Source: Nocardioides hwasunensis
GTDB taxonomy: Bacteria > Actinomycetota > Actinomycetes > Propionibacteriales > Nocardioidaceae
Direction of reading: 5' to 3'
Length of the DNA stretch: 64,000 nucleotides
Assembly: GCF_014779665.1 (NCBI RefSeq)
Contig: NZ_JACXYY010000006.1
Span: 62,001 to 126,000 of the forward strand
Both the position numbers and the translations under genes were made by a program. Positions within the stretch are counted from its first letter, which is position 1; every line of letters starts with the position of its first letter. Shown here one piece after another: positions 15,056-23,280 of this stretch. Below the pieces are notes generated by a model. It was not told where the DNA came from. It did not search any database and worked only from the letters and a program-made list of their open reading frames with translations.

Positions 15056-16255
15056 ATGCCGCGGCCACGGACACCGATCGGCACGTTCGGCGAGATCCAC
15101 CTCGAGACCCTGCCCGACGGCCGCGGGTGCGCCTCGACGCGGTTCAGGGACTACGACGGCCAACTACGCCGCGTACAGGCGACGGCGGGCAGCTCTCGCG
15201 CCGCTGAGCGCAAGCTCAAGGAGATGCTCGCGGAGCGGGCGGCGCAAGCGCTCGGACAGGGCGACCTCAATCCGTCCAGCACGTTCCGACACCTTGTCGA
15301 CGTGTGGCTGGCGGACCTCGACCTCGAAGGCGGTCTCGCGCCCAGCACCCGGGACCTCTACGAGCGCAACATGGTGCAACTCGTCCTTCCCGCATTCGAG
15401 AACTATGCGCTGCGTGAGATCAGCGTCCGCAAGGTCGACCAGTTCATCAAGACGCTGGCCAAGACCAAGAGCTACAGCATGGCCAAGCAGGCGCGGACCG
15501 TCCTGAGTCTCGCCTTCGGCCTGGCAGTGCGCTACGACGCCATGCGCCAGAACCCGGTCCGGGACATTGCGCGTCTCCGCAAGCCCACGACGCAGGTGAT
15601 GTCCCTCGACAACGCGCAGATCGAACGCATCCGTCGATCGGCGCGGACGTGGCGCCGCGGCCCTGGCGTGGTGGGGCCTCCGCCCGACGGGCAGCTCGAG
15701 GACGTCATCGAGGTCATGCTGGGCACCTCCGGGCGTATCGGGGAGGTGCTGGCCGTCCGCCGATGCGACATCAACGTCACCACGACGCCGGCGACCGTCA
15801 GGATCTGCGGAACGATCGTGTCTCCGCGAGGCAAGCCCACGCATCGTCAGCCGTTTCCCAAGACCTCCAAGTCGACCCGCACCGTGTCCGTACCCTCCTT
15901 CACCGCTGCGGCACTCCGTCGACGGTTGTCGAAGATCGAGTCAGACGACCCAGAGCACCTGATCTTCGTCAGCCGCAACGGAACCCCGCTGACCACCAAC
16001 AACATTCGCCGACGCCTGCGCGCGGTTCTGGACGGGGCCGGCATCAGTGGCGTGACCCCGCACTCCTTCCGCCGCACCGTCGCCACCGTGATCGACCGGG
16101 CGGGTGGCGCGGACCTGGCGGCAGAGATGCTCGGCCACACCTCGTCCGAGATCACCAAAAAGCACTACATCGAGCCCGACGAAGCCGTGAACCCGGTGAC
16201 AGCGGAGATCCTCGAGTCGCTTGCACCTCGTGAGAACGGCGGCGACCTGGGCTAG
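15056..16255 (+). CDS. int: Tyrosine site-specific integrase of element 2
   Basis: 399 residues. An AP2-like or arm-binding N-terminus precedes the SAM-like core-binding domain (STFRHLVDVWLADLDLEGG). The catalytic domain has GTSGRIGEVLAVR (first Arg), HSFRRTVATVI (His-x-x-Arg), LGHTSSEITKKHYIE (second His and nucleophilic Tyr). All catalytic residues are present and the frame is intact, so element 2 may still recombine although it can no longer transfer itself. It is clearly different in sequence from the integrase at 2382-3584 although both use the same att core. Confidence 0.95.
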   Translation: MPRPRTPIGTFGEIHLETLPDGRGCASTRFRDYDGQLRRVQATAGSSRAAERKLKEMLAERAAQALGQGDLNPSSTFRHLVDVWLADLDLEGGLAPSTRDLYERNMVQLVLPAFENYALREISVRKVDQFIKTLAKTKSYSMAKQARTVLSLAFGLAVRYDAMRQNPVRDIARLRKPTTQVMSLDNAQIERIRRSARTWRRGPGVVGPPPDGQLEDVIEVMLGTSGRIGEVLAVRRCDINVTTTPATVRICGTIVSPRGKPTHRQPFPKTSKSTRTVSVPSFTAAALRRRLSKIESDDPEHLIFVSRNGTPLTTNNIRRRLRAVLDGAGISGVTPHSFRRTVATVIDRAGGADLAAEMLGHTSSEITKKHYIEPDEAVNPVTAEILESLAPRENGGDLG

Positions 16256-17499
16256 AGGTCCAACGCCTGTGCTGAGGGCTCGAGAATCGGATTCCGTTGG
16301 GACAGGGCGGCTACCAGTTCGACTCGGGAGGCGTCCGGCCCCAGGGGCACCTGCGCAGTATTGGGAGCAAGCTGCTGGCGAATGACGCGGACGAGTGGCA
16401 CGTCGTTGGAATCGGGGACCGGTCGGTAGCGCACGCGCACGGGTTGGACGAGGGACCCGGAGCTGGCGACCAGCCGGGGCAACTTCATTCTCTGGACGAA
16501 GTCGCCGCGCTCGATTCCTTCCTCGACGATCGAGGCGATCCGTTCGTCGACACCATCGGCGAGCGTCCTGAACGCTTTTAGTGCGCGCGGTTCGATCACC
16601 GTGCCGGCGTCGGCGTTGCGCAGGCGTGCCACGACGTGACCGGCCTCGGCTGCGGCCCGTTCGCCGCCACCCCAGATGCCGCCGATGTCTCGCAGCTGGC
16701 GCTGGATCTCGGCGTAGGTGGTGGCGCGCGCTTTCCAGAACGGGACCTCGGTCGGATCCGTGCGGCCGACGAGTGCGGACAGGCGAGTCGACAGCACGCG
16801 TTGGGAGTCGACGACCGACCGGAGACGCAGCGCGTGCGGGAATCCGCCGAGCCCGGCGAGGACGTTGTGCTCGGCCATGAGCACGCCCAACAGGCCGGCC
16901 GGGACGTCACCTCGCATCGGCCGAACTCGGGGGCGCCAGCCGGTGGCGTCGAGGCTGTAGTCGGGCGTCTTGAGGTTGGTGTCCAGGGCAGCAGCCAAGG
17001 CCGACCAGCCCAGGCTCGCGGCCTGAGGTATCGACGTCCACCCGTGGACGCGGTGGTAGCGCCGGTCGAGCACAACGAGCGCCTGGACGATCGTCGCGAC
17101 GTCACCCACCAGTGCGCCTGCCTGTGGATGGGTGATGGCCTGCTCACCCATCCCGTCGAGGTCCGCCTCCGCCAGCGCGGCTGCTCGCGCGACCTGTCGC
17201 CAGTGCTCCACAAGCCGGTTCCGGTGGGGGGCGGTCAGCTGGTCCAGGACTGCGGGCGTGGTGTTCACGGCCCCCCGCGCGGCTGCGAGCTGTCGGGCGA
17301 GTTCACGAGCGGCGCTGAGCGTGCCAGTTGACTCGAAGGGGTTGGGGTTGCGGGGTGGGAGATTGCTGAAGGACACGGGCAGGGCAAGCTGCAGTCTCTC
17401 CGGGCCTGGCGGCGTGCGTACGGCGGACGACGTGGCAGCCTTCTGTCGGTCGAGTTCAAAACATAAGGTGCGCGCGGCGCTGGTGGTAGTGCCACTCAT
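16252..17499 (-). CDS. Hypothetical helical protein of element 2
   Basis: 415 residues if started at ATG 17499; the frame stays open to 17601 but no ribosome site supports a longer form. The protein is almost entirely helical, without signal peptide or membrane segments. It has Arg/Ala-rich segments (LAAARGAVNTTPAVLDQLTA) and a beta-containing C-terminal 80 residues (LVQPVRVRYRPVPDSNDVPL). No family recognised. It is convergent with the integrase, overlapping its stop by four bases, and divergent from the chimeric gene at 17570. In an ICE this position often holds mobilisation or regulatory genes, but nothing in the sequence proves that. Confidence 0.7.
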   Translation of the reverse strand: MSGTTTSAARTLCFELDRQKAATSSAVRTPPGPERLQLALPVSFSNLPPRNPNPFESTGTLSAARELARQLAAARGAVNTTPAVLDQLTAPHRNRLVEHWRQVARAAALAEADLDGMGEQAITHPQAGALVGDVATIVQALVVLDRRYHRVHGWTSIPQAASLGWSALAAALDTNLKTPDYSLDATGWRPRVRPMRGDVPAGLLGVLMAEHNVLAGLGGFPHALRLRSVVDSQRVLSTRLSALVGRTDPTEVPFWKARATTYAEIQRQLRDIGGIWGGGERAAAEAGHVVARLRNADAGTVIEPRALKAFRTLADGVDERIASIVEEGIERGDFVQRMKLPRLVASSGSLVQPVRVRYRPVPDSNDVPLVRVIRQQLAPNTAQVPLGPDASRVELVAALSQRNPILEPSAQALDL

Positions 17500-17569
17500 A
17501 GGTGAACCAGAAGCGCGTGCCATCACCAGCATCGACTCGCTCCTGAGCGAGATCGCGACCGTGTGAAAA

Positions 17570-18658
17570 ATGGTCGAGCCCACACAAGCGCAATTCGCCA
17601 TCCGCGAGCACCTCGGCCTCGACCTCCTGGTCCTTGCGCCAGCAGGGTGCGGGAAGACAGAAGCGCTGGCCCTACGTGTTCAAGGGTTGCTGCAGATCAC
17701 CGATCTCCTCTGCGTCGGGATCGTCAGCGCAGCCGGGACGAACATGGACGAGATGGGCGGCCGGATCGCGGTCCTCGCCGGCGGCCTGGCGGCCATCCAA
17801 GTCACAGCGCCTGGTGCGGGGTCGATCCTCACGATCTTCCTGGCCAGCCTTGCAATCATGGGCGCCCTTATCGTCTGGTTCAGCCTGCTGATCCGCAAGG
17901 CGCTGCTGCTCATTGCGATCGTGTTCGCGCCAATCGCCCTGGCCGGCGCGAGCTGGGACCACACACGCTCGTGGGTCTCGCGGTGGGCGTCGTTCGTGAT
18001 CGCGATGATCCTGTCCAAAGTCGTGCTAGTGGTGATATTCCTGCTCGCGACCGCGCAGGTATCGGCGCCCATCGAAGCGGACCTGGAGTCGGTGAGCCAG
18101 CCGATCGCGGGCGTGGTGCTGATGCTGCTCGCGGGCTTCGCGCCCTACATCACGTATAAGGCGATCGCCTTCATGGGCTTCGACATGTACCACGCGATGT
18201 CGGCCGAGCAGGAGGCCAAGTCAGCGCTGAGCCGCCCGGCTCGGGTGCCGGCCATGCCATCTCTCGGGCGCGCGGGTACCAGCCCGGCGTCGATTCTCAC
18301 TCGTGGTGGTGGGGGAAGTGGTGGTGGTGCGCAGGGCGGTCTCGGGGGTCAGGGCGCCGGTCCGGCGTTGGGTGGCGGCCCTGGTGGATCGTCTGGTGGG
18401 GCTGCTGGTGGTTCGTCGGGCGGGGAGGCCGGGAGCGGCTCGGGCGTAGCTGCTGGTGGCGCGGTTGGAGGTGGCGCGGTCGGAGGCGCCGCCATGCTGG
18501 CGAAGGAGTCGGCCACTGCAGGGCCGCGTCTCGGTGAGTACGTCGCGGCGGCAGCGGCACGAGCGGCCTCGGCTGGTGGCGGGTCGTCGCCGTCGGCACC
18601 GCCGCACGTCGCGGACACGAGCTTGGCGGACGATCCGGACGGACGGTCCCGCAAGTGA
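17570..18658 (+). pseudogene. Chimera: UvrD helicase start fused to TrbL/VirB6-like tail
   Basis: The 362-residue frame joins two unrelated pieces. Residues 1-42 are the start of a UvrD-type helicase: the Q-motif region EPTQAQFAIREHL and Walker A LAPAGCGKTEALALR. From about residue 55 the protein is the end of a conjugation membrane protein of the TrbL/VirB6 type. That part has four hydrophobic helices (ILTIFLASLAIMGALIVWF, LLLIAIVFAPIALAG, FVIAMILSKVVLVVIFLLAT, AGVVLMLLAGFAPYI), then the conserved-looking KAIAFMGFDMYHAM and a Gly/Ser-rich tail. The join, roughly 17695-17735, marks a deletion that removed most of the helicase and the intervening transfer genes. The stop overlaps the next frame by GTGA, the native TrbL-SCO6880 coupling. 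Confidence 0.8.
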
Positions 18659-20130
18659 GCGTCCCCGTTCCTCGCGCGTCCGAGTCGGCGCTGACGCCGA
18701 TCAAGTTCTCGCGCCTTGCTCGACGCGGGGTCCTGTTGGGGCTCTCCGCGATGCAGCTCGCGCTGGTCGGCACTGCGGCGGCGGCCCTGTTGGTCGGGTT
18801 GTATCTCGGAGCGGTCGTTTTCGCGATGCCACCGATCGCGGCGTGCCTGATGGGCGCGTTCGTGCCGGTCGGGGGCCAGGCTCTCGTGGAGTGGGTACCG
18901 ATCGGTGCGGCGTGGGTGTGGCGCTCGGCCGGTGACCAACTCGTCTATCGCCGCCGGATCCTGACGCCGCGCCCGGCCGGCACGCTAGCGCTGCCGGGCG
19001 ACGCAGCTCGGTTGCGTCAGTGGGTCGACGCTAAGACCGGGGCGGTCATGGTCCACGACCCGCACGCCGCGACCCTCACCTCGGTCGTGGCCGTCACCCA
19101 CCCGGCGTTCGTGCTCCTCGACCCCGCCGAGCAGGAACGTCGCGTCGTCACCTGGGGACGCGTCCTGGCGACCGCCTGCCGCTCCGGGAGGCTCGCGTCC
19201 CTGCAGCTCGACGGGGAACTCGAGGCGCTGCGGATGCTGTGTGATCGCCGTGAAGCACTCACCCGTCGGCGGGTCCAGACCGTCGACCGGTTGCAGGCCC
19301 TCTTGGCAGAACTCCTGCCAGGGCAGGCGAAGCTCAATATCACCACCGGCCAGGCCAAGGCGATGCTCGCGTCGGTCCGGCCGCGTGACATCGCGGGCAA
19401 GACCCGACGTCGGATCGCCGCCGAGGAGCTCGCCGAGCTGGTCGCGGTCGAGGCGAAGATCAAGAAGGCCACCGCAGAGTTGAAGGCCATCGTCCTGGCC
19501 CGCGGCTCACACCTGATGGACCTGCACGGCGTCGGACCCGTCATCGCCGCGCGAGTGCTCACTGACGTCGGGGACGTCACCCGGTTCGCCGACCGCAACA
19601 GGTTCGCGTCTTGGACCGGCACCGCACCCCTCGACGCGTCGTCGGGTGAGCAGAACCGGCACCGGCTCTCGCGAGCCGGGAACCGGCGGATGAACCACAT
19701 GATCCACATCGCTGCTGTCAGCCAGCTCCGCCTCGACACCGACGGCCGCGACTACTACCGGCGCAAGCGAGCCGAGGGCAAGAAGTCACTCGAAGCACTC
19801 CGATGTCTCAAGCGCAGGATCTCGGATGCGATCTACCGCCAGCTCGTCGAAGACGCCCAACGAGCCGCGGTCGAGGACCTTGGCACGGGTCCGGGAGGGC
19901 ACTGCAGCAGCAAGCTCGCGCGGGGTACAAAGCATCCGAAAGGATCTGGTCGCGAGGGCTCAAGCGGGCTTCACTCGGGCCATGAGCCGAAACGAGTTCT
20001 CGATGCTGGAGTTCATGTGCGAAGACGCAGTGGCCCTAGGAGGCTTCTGGTCCGAGTTGTTGGAGTTCCCCCTGGACGACGGTGCGAGCAAGGACTACGC
20101 GCAGTTCTCGCCACCCGAACCGCAGGCTAA
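18655..20130 (+). pseudogene. Chimera: SCO6880-like start fused to IS110 transposase C-half
   Basis: Residues 1 to about 183 match the N-terminus of SCO6880-family proteins of actinobacterial type IV secretion loci: SALTPIKFSRLARRGVLLGL, two membrane helices around residues 33-70, then WGRVLATACRSGRLASLQ. From about residue 185 the frame is the C-terminal half of an IS110-family transposase, with the RuvC-like DEDD half missing: LEALRMLCDRREALTRRR, then MDLHGVGPVIAARVLTDVG, FASWTGTAPLDASSGEQ, RAGNRRMNHMIHIAA and DYYRRKRAEGKKSLEALR. The transposase half therefore cannot be active. The tail after about residue 415 is unlikely to be native. The fusion is in frame, so a hybrid protein could be made. 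Confidence 0.82.
19209..19905 (+). mobile_element. IS110-family remnant (5' half deleted)
   Basis: This covers only the C-terminal transposase_20-like half of an IS110 element. The left end, catalytic DEDD domain and any left-end guide (bridge) RNA region are gone. IS110 elements lack terminal inverted repeats, so the right boundary is approximate. It probably caused or enabled the deletion that removed the rest of the transfer genes. Confidence 0.75.
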
Positions 20131-20338
20131 GTGGCTTTTCGTGCGTTCGAGTCCGCACGGCAACAGCGATCGCATGGTCGTTGCGCTCACTTCATACGAC
20201 CTTGATGTTGACGCTGAACGGGCCGTGTCCCTAGGCGCGACCAACGACGGCCGTCAGGAGTCGGGCGGTTTCGAGTGGGTGGAGATGCGAGACCCGGAAG
20301 GCAACCGGTTCACTTTCAACGCACCTCCGCCGAGCTAG
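19982..20338 (+). CDS. VOC/glyoxalase-like protein
   Basis: 118 residues starting MSRNEFSMLEFMCED. A single glyoxalase/bleomycin-resistance-like fold is indicated by AVALGGFWSELLEFPLDD at the start and by FEWVEMRDPEGNRFTFN at the end, a hallmark of VOC family proteins. A metal-binding or substrate role cannot be fixed. The start lies inside the decayed tail of the chimeric transposase frame, so it is probably a cargo gene once adjacent to the IS. Confidence 0.8.
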   Translation: MSRNEFSMLEFMCEDAVALGGFWSELLEFPLDDGASKDYAQFSPPEPQAKWLFVRSSPHGNSDRMVVALTSYDLDVDAERAVSLGATNDGRQESGGFEWVEMRDPEGNRFTFNAPPPS

Positions 20339-20909
20339 GGGTCCCAGCCGACCCACAGGGCGCCTCCGGGCGTCACGAGACCAACTTGCAAGGACACTGA
20401 CGTCCGTGAGGGACCCGACGGAGCAATGGCGCGGCCCCGGACGGTACGCGGCTACTAGACGATTCCCCTAGGACCGGTGTCTGGCCAGACTCGGTTCAGG
20501 TGATCGGCGGGCAGCTCTCTATGCGGCTGCCCACCGGCTGTTCTGGTGTGGCTCACTTCCGGTCTGCAGGGGGCGCCGTGGGACGAGATCCGAAATCGAT
20601 AGCGGATGCACCGGCCGAAGGTCCTCCAGTGCGACGCGCGTGAGCAGCGGCGTCGCTTCACCGCTCACGTTGCGGTTCATCGTTGGCGTCTGAGCAAGGT
20701 TCGAACTCAAGACCCTTGACTGAGAAGTGGTCGCTCTACGGAGCCAAGGTCGGCCGCTCGGGACTCGATAAGCCGCCTTTTACCCGCCACTTACAGTCCG
20801 AGCATGATCACTGTGGTCCAGTAGAATCCGAGGCGCACCGCAAGGTGTACCCGCGTGAATCCAGCTAGATCCGCGATCCTCCGCGTCACTCCGTAGCGGC
20901 CGATCTCTT
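20339..20909. other. Non-coding right end of element 2
   Basis: About 570 bp with only short random frames. I see no terminator, no copy of the GCCACAAACCC repeat and no gene remnant that I can name. It probably includes decayed element DNA. Confidence 0.5.
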
Positions 20910-20944
20910 CCAGAGGTCGCAGGTTCAAATCCTGCCCCCGCTAC
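20910..20944 (+). repeat. att core, copy 3 (right end of element 2)
   Basis: This 35-bp stretch is identical to 2263-2297 and 14587-14621. Here the core is followed by CA, so CTACCA gives an encoded CCA-like end, which suggests the original chromosomal tRNA-fMet 3' end lay here. Confidence 0.92.
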
Positions 20945-20959
20945 CACCAGCACGACGTC

Positions 20960-20991
20960 AGAACCCCGGACCCTCATGGGTCCGGGGTTCT
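20960..20991 (+). terminator. Original tRNA-fMet terminator, now stranded
   Basis: AGAACCCCGGACCC (20960-20973) pairs perfectly with GGGTCCGGGGTTCT (20978-20991) around TCAT, followed by GTCGCTGTC. Its position 15 bases past att copy 3 fits the native terminator of the tRNA gene before both insertions. Confidence 0.75.
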
Positions 20992-21059
20992 GTCGCTGTC
21001 GGAGGAGTGCGCTCGCTGCTGCGGTCCCGGCTCGGCCTGCTGAGCGCCCGCCCGGCGCC

Positions 21060-21479
21060 TCAGTGCGACTGGGCCGAGGCTGTGGCCAGCACGTGCAGGA
21101 GTGAGCGGAGCTCGCTCGCCGAGAGGCGCGCAAGTGGTGAGTCACGCAGCACCGTGGCGATCATGTCGGATCGGACCTGCACACCCTGCCGCGTGAGGGC
21201 GACCACGCGCCGGCGCTTGTCGGAGGAGGCAGTACTCCTGCGCACCAGCCCGGCGCTGTCGAGGCGGTCGAGCACGTAGGTCACGTTGGCCGCACTGCAA
21301 CGCATCCCCGTCGCGATCTCGCCCATCGTCAGGGGATCGGCCTCGGGGTCCAGCCACCACAGAGCCAGGCCCGAGGTGAGCGACAGCCCATGGGTTCCGA
21401 GCACGTGCTCCGCGCTCGCGGTGGTGGTCGTCGCGAGGTCGTGCAGACCCAGAACTGCCCGCTCGAGATCCGTCGGCAC
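21060..21479 (-). CDS. MarR family transcriptional regulator
   Basis: 139 residues with a MarR winged helix: DPLTMGEIATGMRCSAANVT (helix-turn-helix), YVLDRLDSAGLVRRS and the wing SSDKRRRVVALTRQG. It is divergent from an SDR gene with 43 bp between starts, and a perfect palindrome lies in that gap, so it most likely represses both genes in response to a phenolic or oxidative ligand. The ligand is unknown. Confidence 0.92.
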   Translation of the reverse strand: MPTDLERAVLGLHDLATTTTASAEHVLGTHGLSLTSGLALWWLDPEADPLTMGEIATGMRCSAANVTYVLDRLDSAGLVRRSTASSDKRRRVVALTRQGVQVRSDMIATVLRDSPLARLSASELRSLLHVLATASAQSH

Positions 21480-21500
21480 GTCGACCCACCCTCCGTGAAC

Positions 21501-21517
21501 CTTTCAGTGCCTGAAAG
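21501..21517. promoter_or_regulatory. Palindromic operator between marR and SDR gene
   Basis: CTTTCAG-TGC-CTGAAAG is a perfect 7-3-7 inverted repeat in the divergent gap. A weaker copy, CTTCAG-TCAT-CGAAAG, lies at about 21534-21549, just inside the SDR gene. Both are candidate binding sites of the MarR protein. Confidence 0.75.
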
Positions 21518-21522
21518 ATAGC

Positions 21523-22518
21523 ATGCGCGATATGCTTCAGTCATCGAAAGAAACGCCATGGAACCCGAGCTCGCTTCCCCGCGCATCCGACCGCGTCGTC
21601 GCGATCACCGGCGCCACCTCCGGCATCGGGTTCTTCGCCGCAGAGCAGCTGGTCGCCGCGGGCGCACGCGTCGTCCTGCTCGGGCGCAGTGAGGAGCGGC
21701 TCCGGCGTGCCGCACAGGCACTGTCCTCGCCGGCGGGGACGACGGCTCCACGAGCGGGTGCGGCGCGGGTCACCACGTTGTTGCTCGACACCTCCGACCT
21801 GGGGTCCGCCCGCGCGGCAGGGCGCGAGCTCGGGAGCCTGCCCCGCCTCGACGCCGTGATCGCGAACGCCGGAGTGGTTCAGCCCGCCGACGAGCGGCAG
21901 CTGTCCGTCGATGGCCACGAGATGGTGCTGGCGACCAACCATCTCGGTCACGTGGCGCTCCTGGCGTCCGCGTTCCCCGCGCTCGCGCGCACCCCTGGCA
22001 GCTCTTTCGTGTCCTGCGGCAGCTATGCCACGCGACACCGGCCCTTCGTGCTCGAGGACCTGCAGTCCGCGGACGACTTCTCTGCGCGATCGGCCTACGT
22101 CCAGTCCAAGCACGTCGTCGAGATCTTCGGCTTCGAGCTCGACCGACAGCTGCGCGCCGCCGGCTCGTCGGTGCGCTCGATCGTCACCCACCCGGGAGGC
22201 TGCATCGAGGCCATGACGCCACGGCGTCACGACATCGGCGGGTCTCCGCTCGCGGTGCGGGCAGCAGCATCGCCCTTCGGCCGGATCGCGCAGGGCAAGG
22301 ACCGCGGAGCCTGGTCGATGGTCAGGGCTGCACTGGACGACTCCCTGCGCAGCGGGAGCTACGTGGGTCCTCGCCGAACTCGCACCGGACGCCCGGTCGT
22401 GACCAGCCCGGTGGACACCAGTCGTGACCCGCGGCTCGGGGCCGAGGTCTGGCGGACATCTCTCGCGCTGGCCGGCTCGAACGACCTGCACGACACGATC
22501 CGGCTTCTGGCCCCATGA
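21523..22518 (+). CDS. Short-chain dehydrogenase/reductase
   Basis: 331 residues. The Rossmann signature TGATSGIG near residue 30, ANAG near residue 115, and YVQSK (catalytic Tyr and Lys) near residue 190 identify a classical SDR. The C-terminal extension after residue 270 resembles retinol-dehydrogenase/oxidoreductase-like SDRs. A second ATG at 21532 is an alternative start. The substrate is unknown; MarR control suggests a xenobiotic or redox role. Confidence 0.88.
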   Translation: MRDMLQSSKETPWNPSSLPRASDRVVAITGATSGIGFFAAEQLVAAGARVVLLGRSEERLRRAAQALSSPAGTTAPRAGAARVTTLLLDTSDLGSARAAGRELGSLPRLDAVIANAGVVQPADERQLSVDGHEMVLATNHLGHVALLASAFPALARTPGSSFVSCGSYATRHRPFVLEDLQSADDFSARSAYVQSKHVVEIFGFELDRQLRAAGSSVRSIVTHPGGCIEAMTPRRHDIGGSPLAVRAAASPFGRIAQGKDRGAWSMVRAALDDSLRSGSYVGPRRTRTGRPVVTSPVDTSRDPRLGAEVWRTSLALAGSNDLHDTIRLLAP

Positions 22519-22523
22519 TCCTT

Positions 22524-22540
22524 ACCTACCAATGGTAGGT
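22524..22540. promoter_or_regulatory. TetR-type operator before the flavoprotein gene
   Basis: ACCTACC-AAT-GGTAGGT is a perfect 7-3-7 inverted repeat, 7 bases before the ATG at 22548. Palindromes of this kind are typical TetR-family operators and a tetR gene follows the target gene, so autoregulation by that protein is the simplest reading. Confidence 0.75.
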
Positions 22541-22547
22541 TGACGTC

Positions 22548-23207
22548 ATGACCACCGCACCGCGCACCCTCGTCGTCGTCGCCCACCCTGACCCCGACTC
22601 GCTCACCTGGACGGTCGCGGGTCGCGCCGCTGAACGACTGGCCGAGCTCGGGGGCGTCGAGGTGGCCGATCTCCACGGCGAGGGGTTCGACCCCGTGTTC
22701 TCCCCGGACGACCACAGGCACTACCGGTCGTGGACGGGAGCGGCGACGGCGGACGTCGTGGCGGAGCAGGCGCGCATCGACCGTGCCGCCCACCTGGTGC
22801 TGGTGTTCCCGGTCTACTGGTGGTCGATGCCGGCCATGCTCAAGGGGTGGGTGGATCGGGTCTTCGTCAACGGATGGGCCTTCGACAACGACCCCGACAC
22901 CGGCATCTCGCCGCGCTTGGGGGACCTGACCATCCACCTCGTGGCGGTGGCCGGCGCGGATGACGGGCTCTACCAGCGTCACGGATACGAGAAGTCGATG
23001 CGCAACCAGCTCGAGCACGGGGTCATCGAGTACTGCGGTGCCGTGCCCGGTTCGACCGTCTTCCTCCACGACTCCGAGAACCGGGACCCGGCCGTGCGCG
23101 AAGCGGCCCTTGACCGCGCCGTCGCGGAGCTCGTCACGTCCGTCACCACGCCCACGCGGAACCGCCTCGGCAGGATCACCCCATCCGATCCGGCCGCAGC
23201 CGGATGA
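22548..23207 (+). CDS. NAD(P)H oxidoreductase, flavodoxin-like fold
   Basis: 219 residues similar to the KefF/MdaB/NQO1 group of FMN or FAD quinone reductases. TLVVVAHPDPDSLTWTVAG is the phosphate-binding start, LVLVFPVYWWSMPAMLKGWV the conserved middle, and DRVFVNGWAF follows. These enzymes reduce quinones or other electrophiles with NAD(P)H. The operator immediately upstream and the TetR gene downstream suggest induction by a quinone-like compound. Confidence 0.9.
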   Translation: MTTAPRTLVVVAHPDPDSLTWTVAGRAAERLAELGGVEVADLHGEGFDPVFSPDDHRHYRSWTGAATADVVAEQARIDRAAHLVLVFPVYWWSMPAMLKGWVDRVFVNGWAFDNDPDTGISPRLGDLTIHLVAVAGADDGLYQRHGYEKSMRNQLEHGVIEYCGAVPGSTVFLHDSENRDPAVREAALDRAVAELVTSVTTPTRNRLGRITPSDPAAAG

Positions 23208-23280
23208 GCTGTCGGTGGGCGGGACGGTCGCACGGTCCGTCGGCCGGGTCCGGGCACGATGCTGTGCCATCATCCTCGCG

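Larger units (their letters stand above)
14586..20944. mobile_element. Integrative element 2, decayed ICE in the same tRNA site
   Basis: The element is bounded by att cores at 14586-14623 and 20910-20944. It keeps an intact xis-int pair at the left end. Behind these are one leftward unknown gene and two chimeric remnants of a type IV secretion module (TrbL/VirB6-like and SCO6880-like), an IS110 transposase remnant, a VOC protein and about 570 bp of non-coding DNA. Its GC content is close to that of the chromosome. It looks like an integrative conjugative element that lost its transfer genes by deletion. Confidence 0.85.

Noticed and set aside
16297..17331. Rightward frames opposite the gene at 16252-17499
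   Set aside because: They are short, overlapping and without motifs; the leftward frame is the only long continuous one with normal amino-acid use.
20680..20720. A tRNA-like stretch (AGGTTCGAACTCAAGACCC)
   Set aside because: The T-loop word GGTTCGAA is there, but no stem closes correctly and no anticodon arm can be folded.
20780..21145. Leftward frame containing the peptide AGAGFEPATSG
   Set aside because: This peptide is the translation of tRNA T-arm sequence read backwards, a well known false gene. Here it comes from att copy 3.
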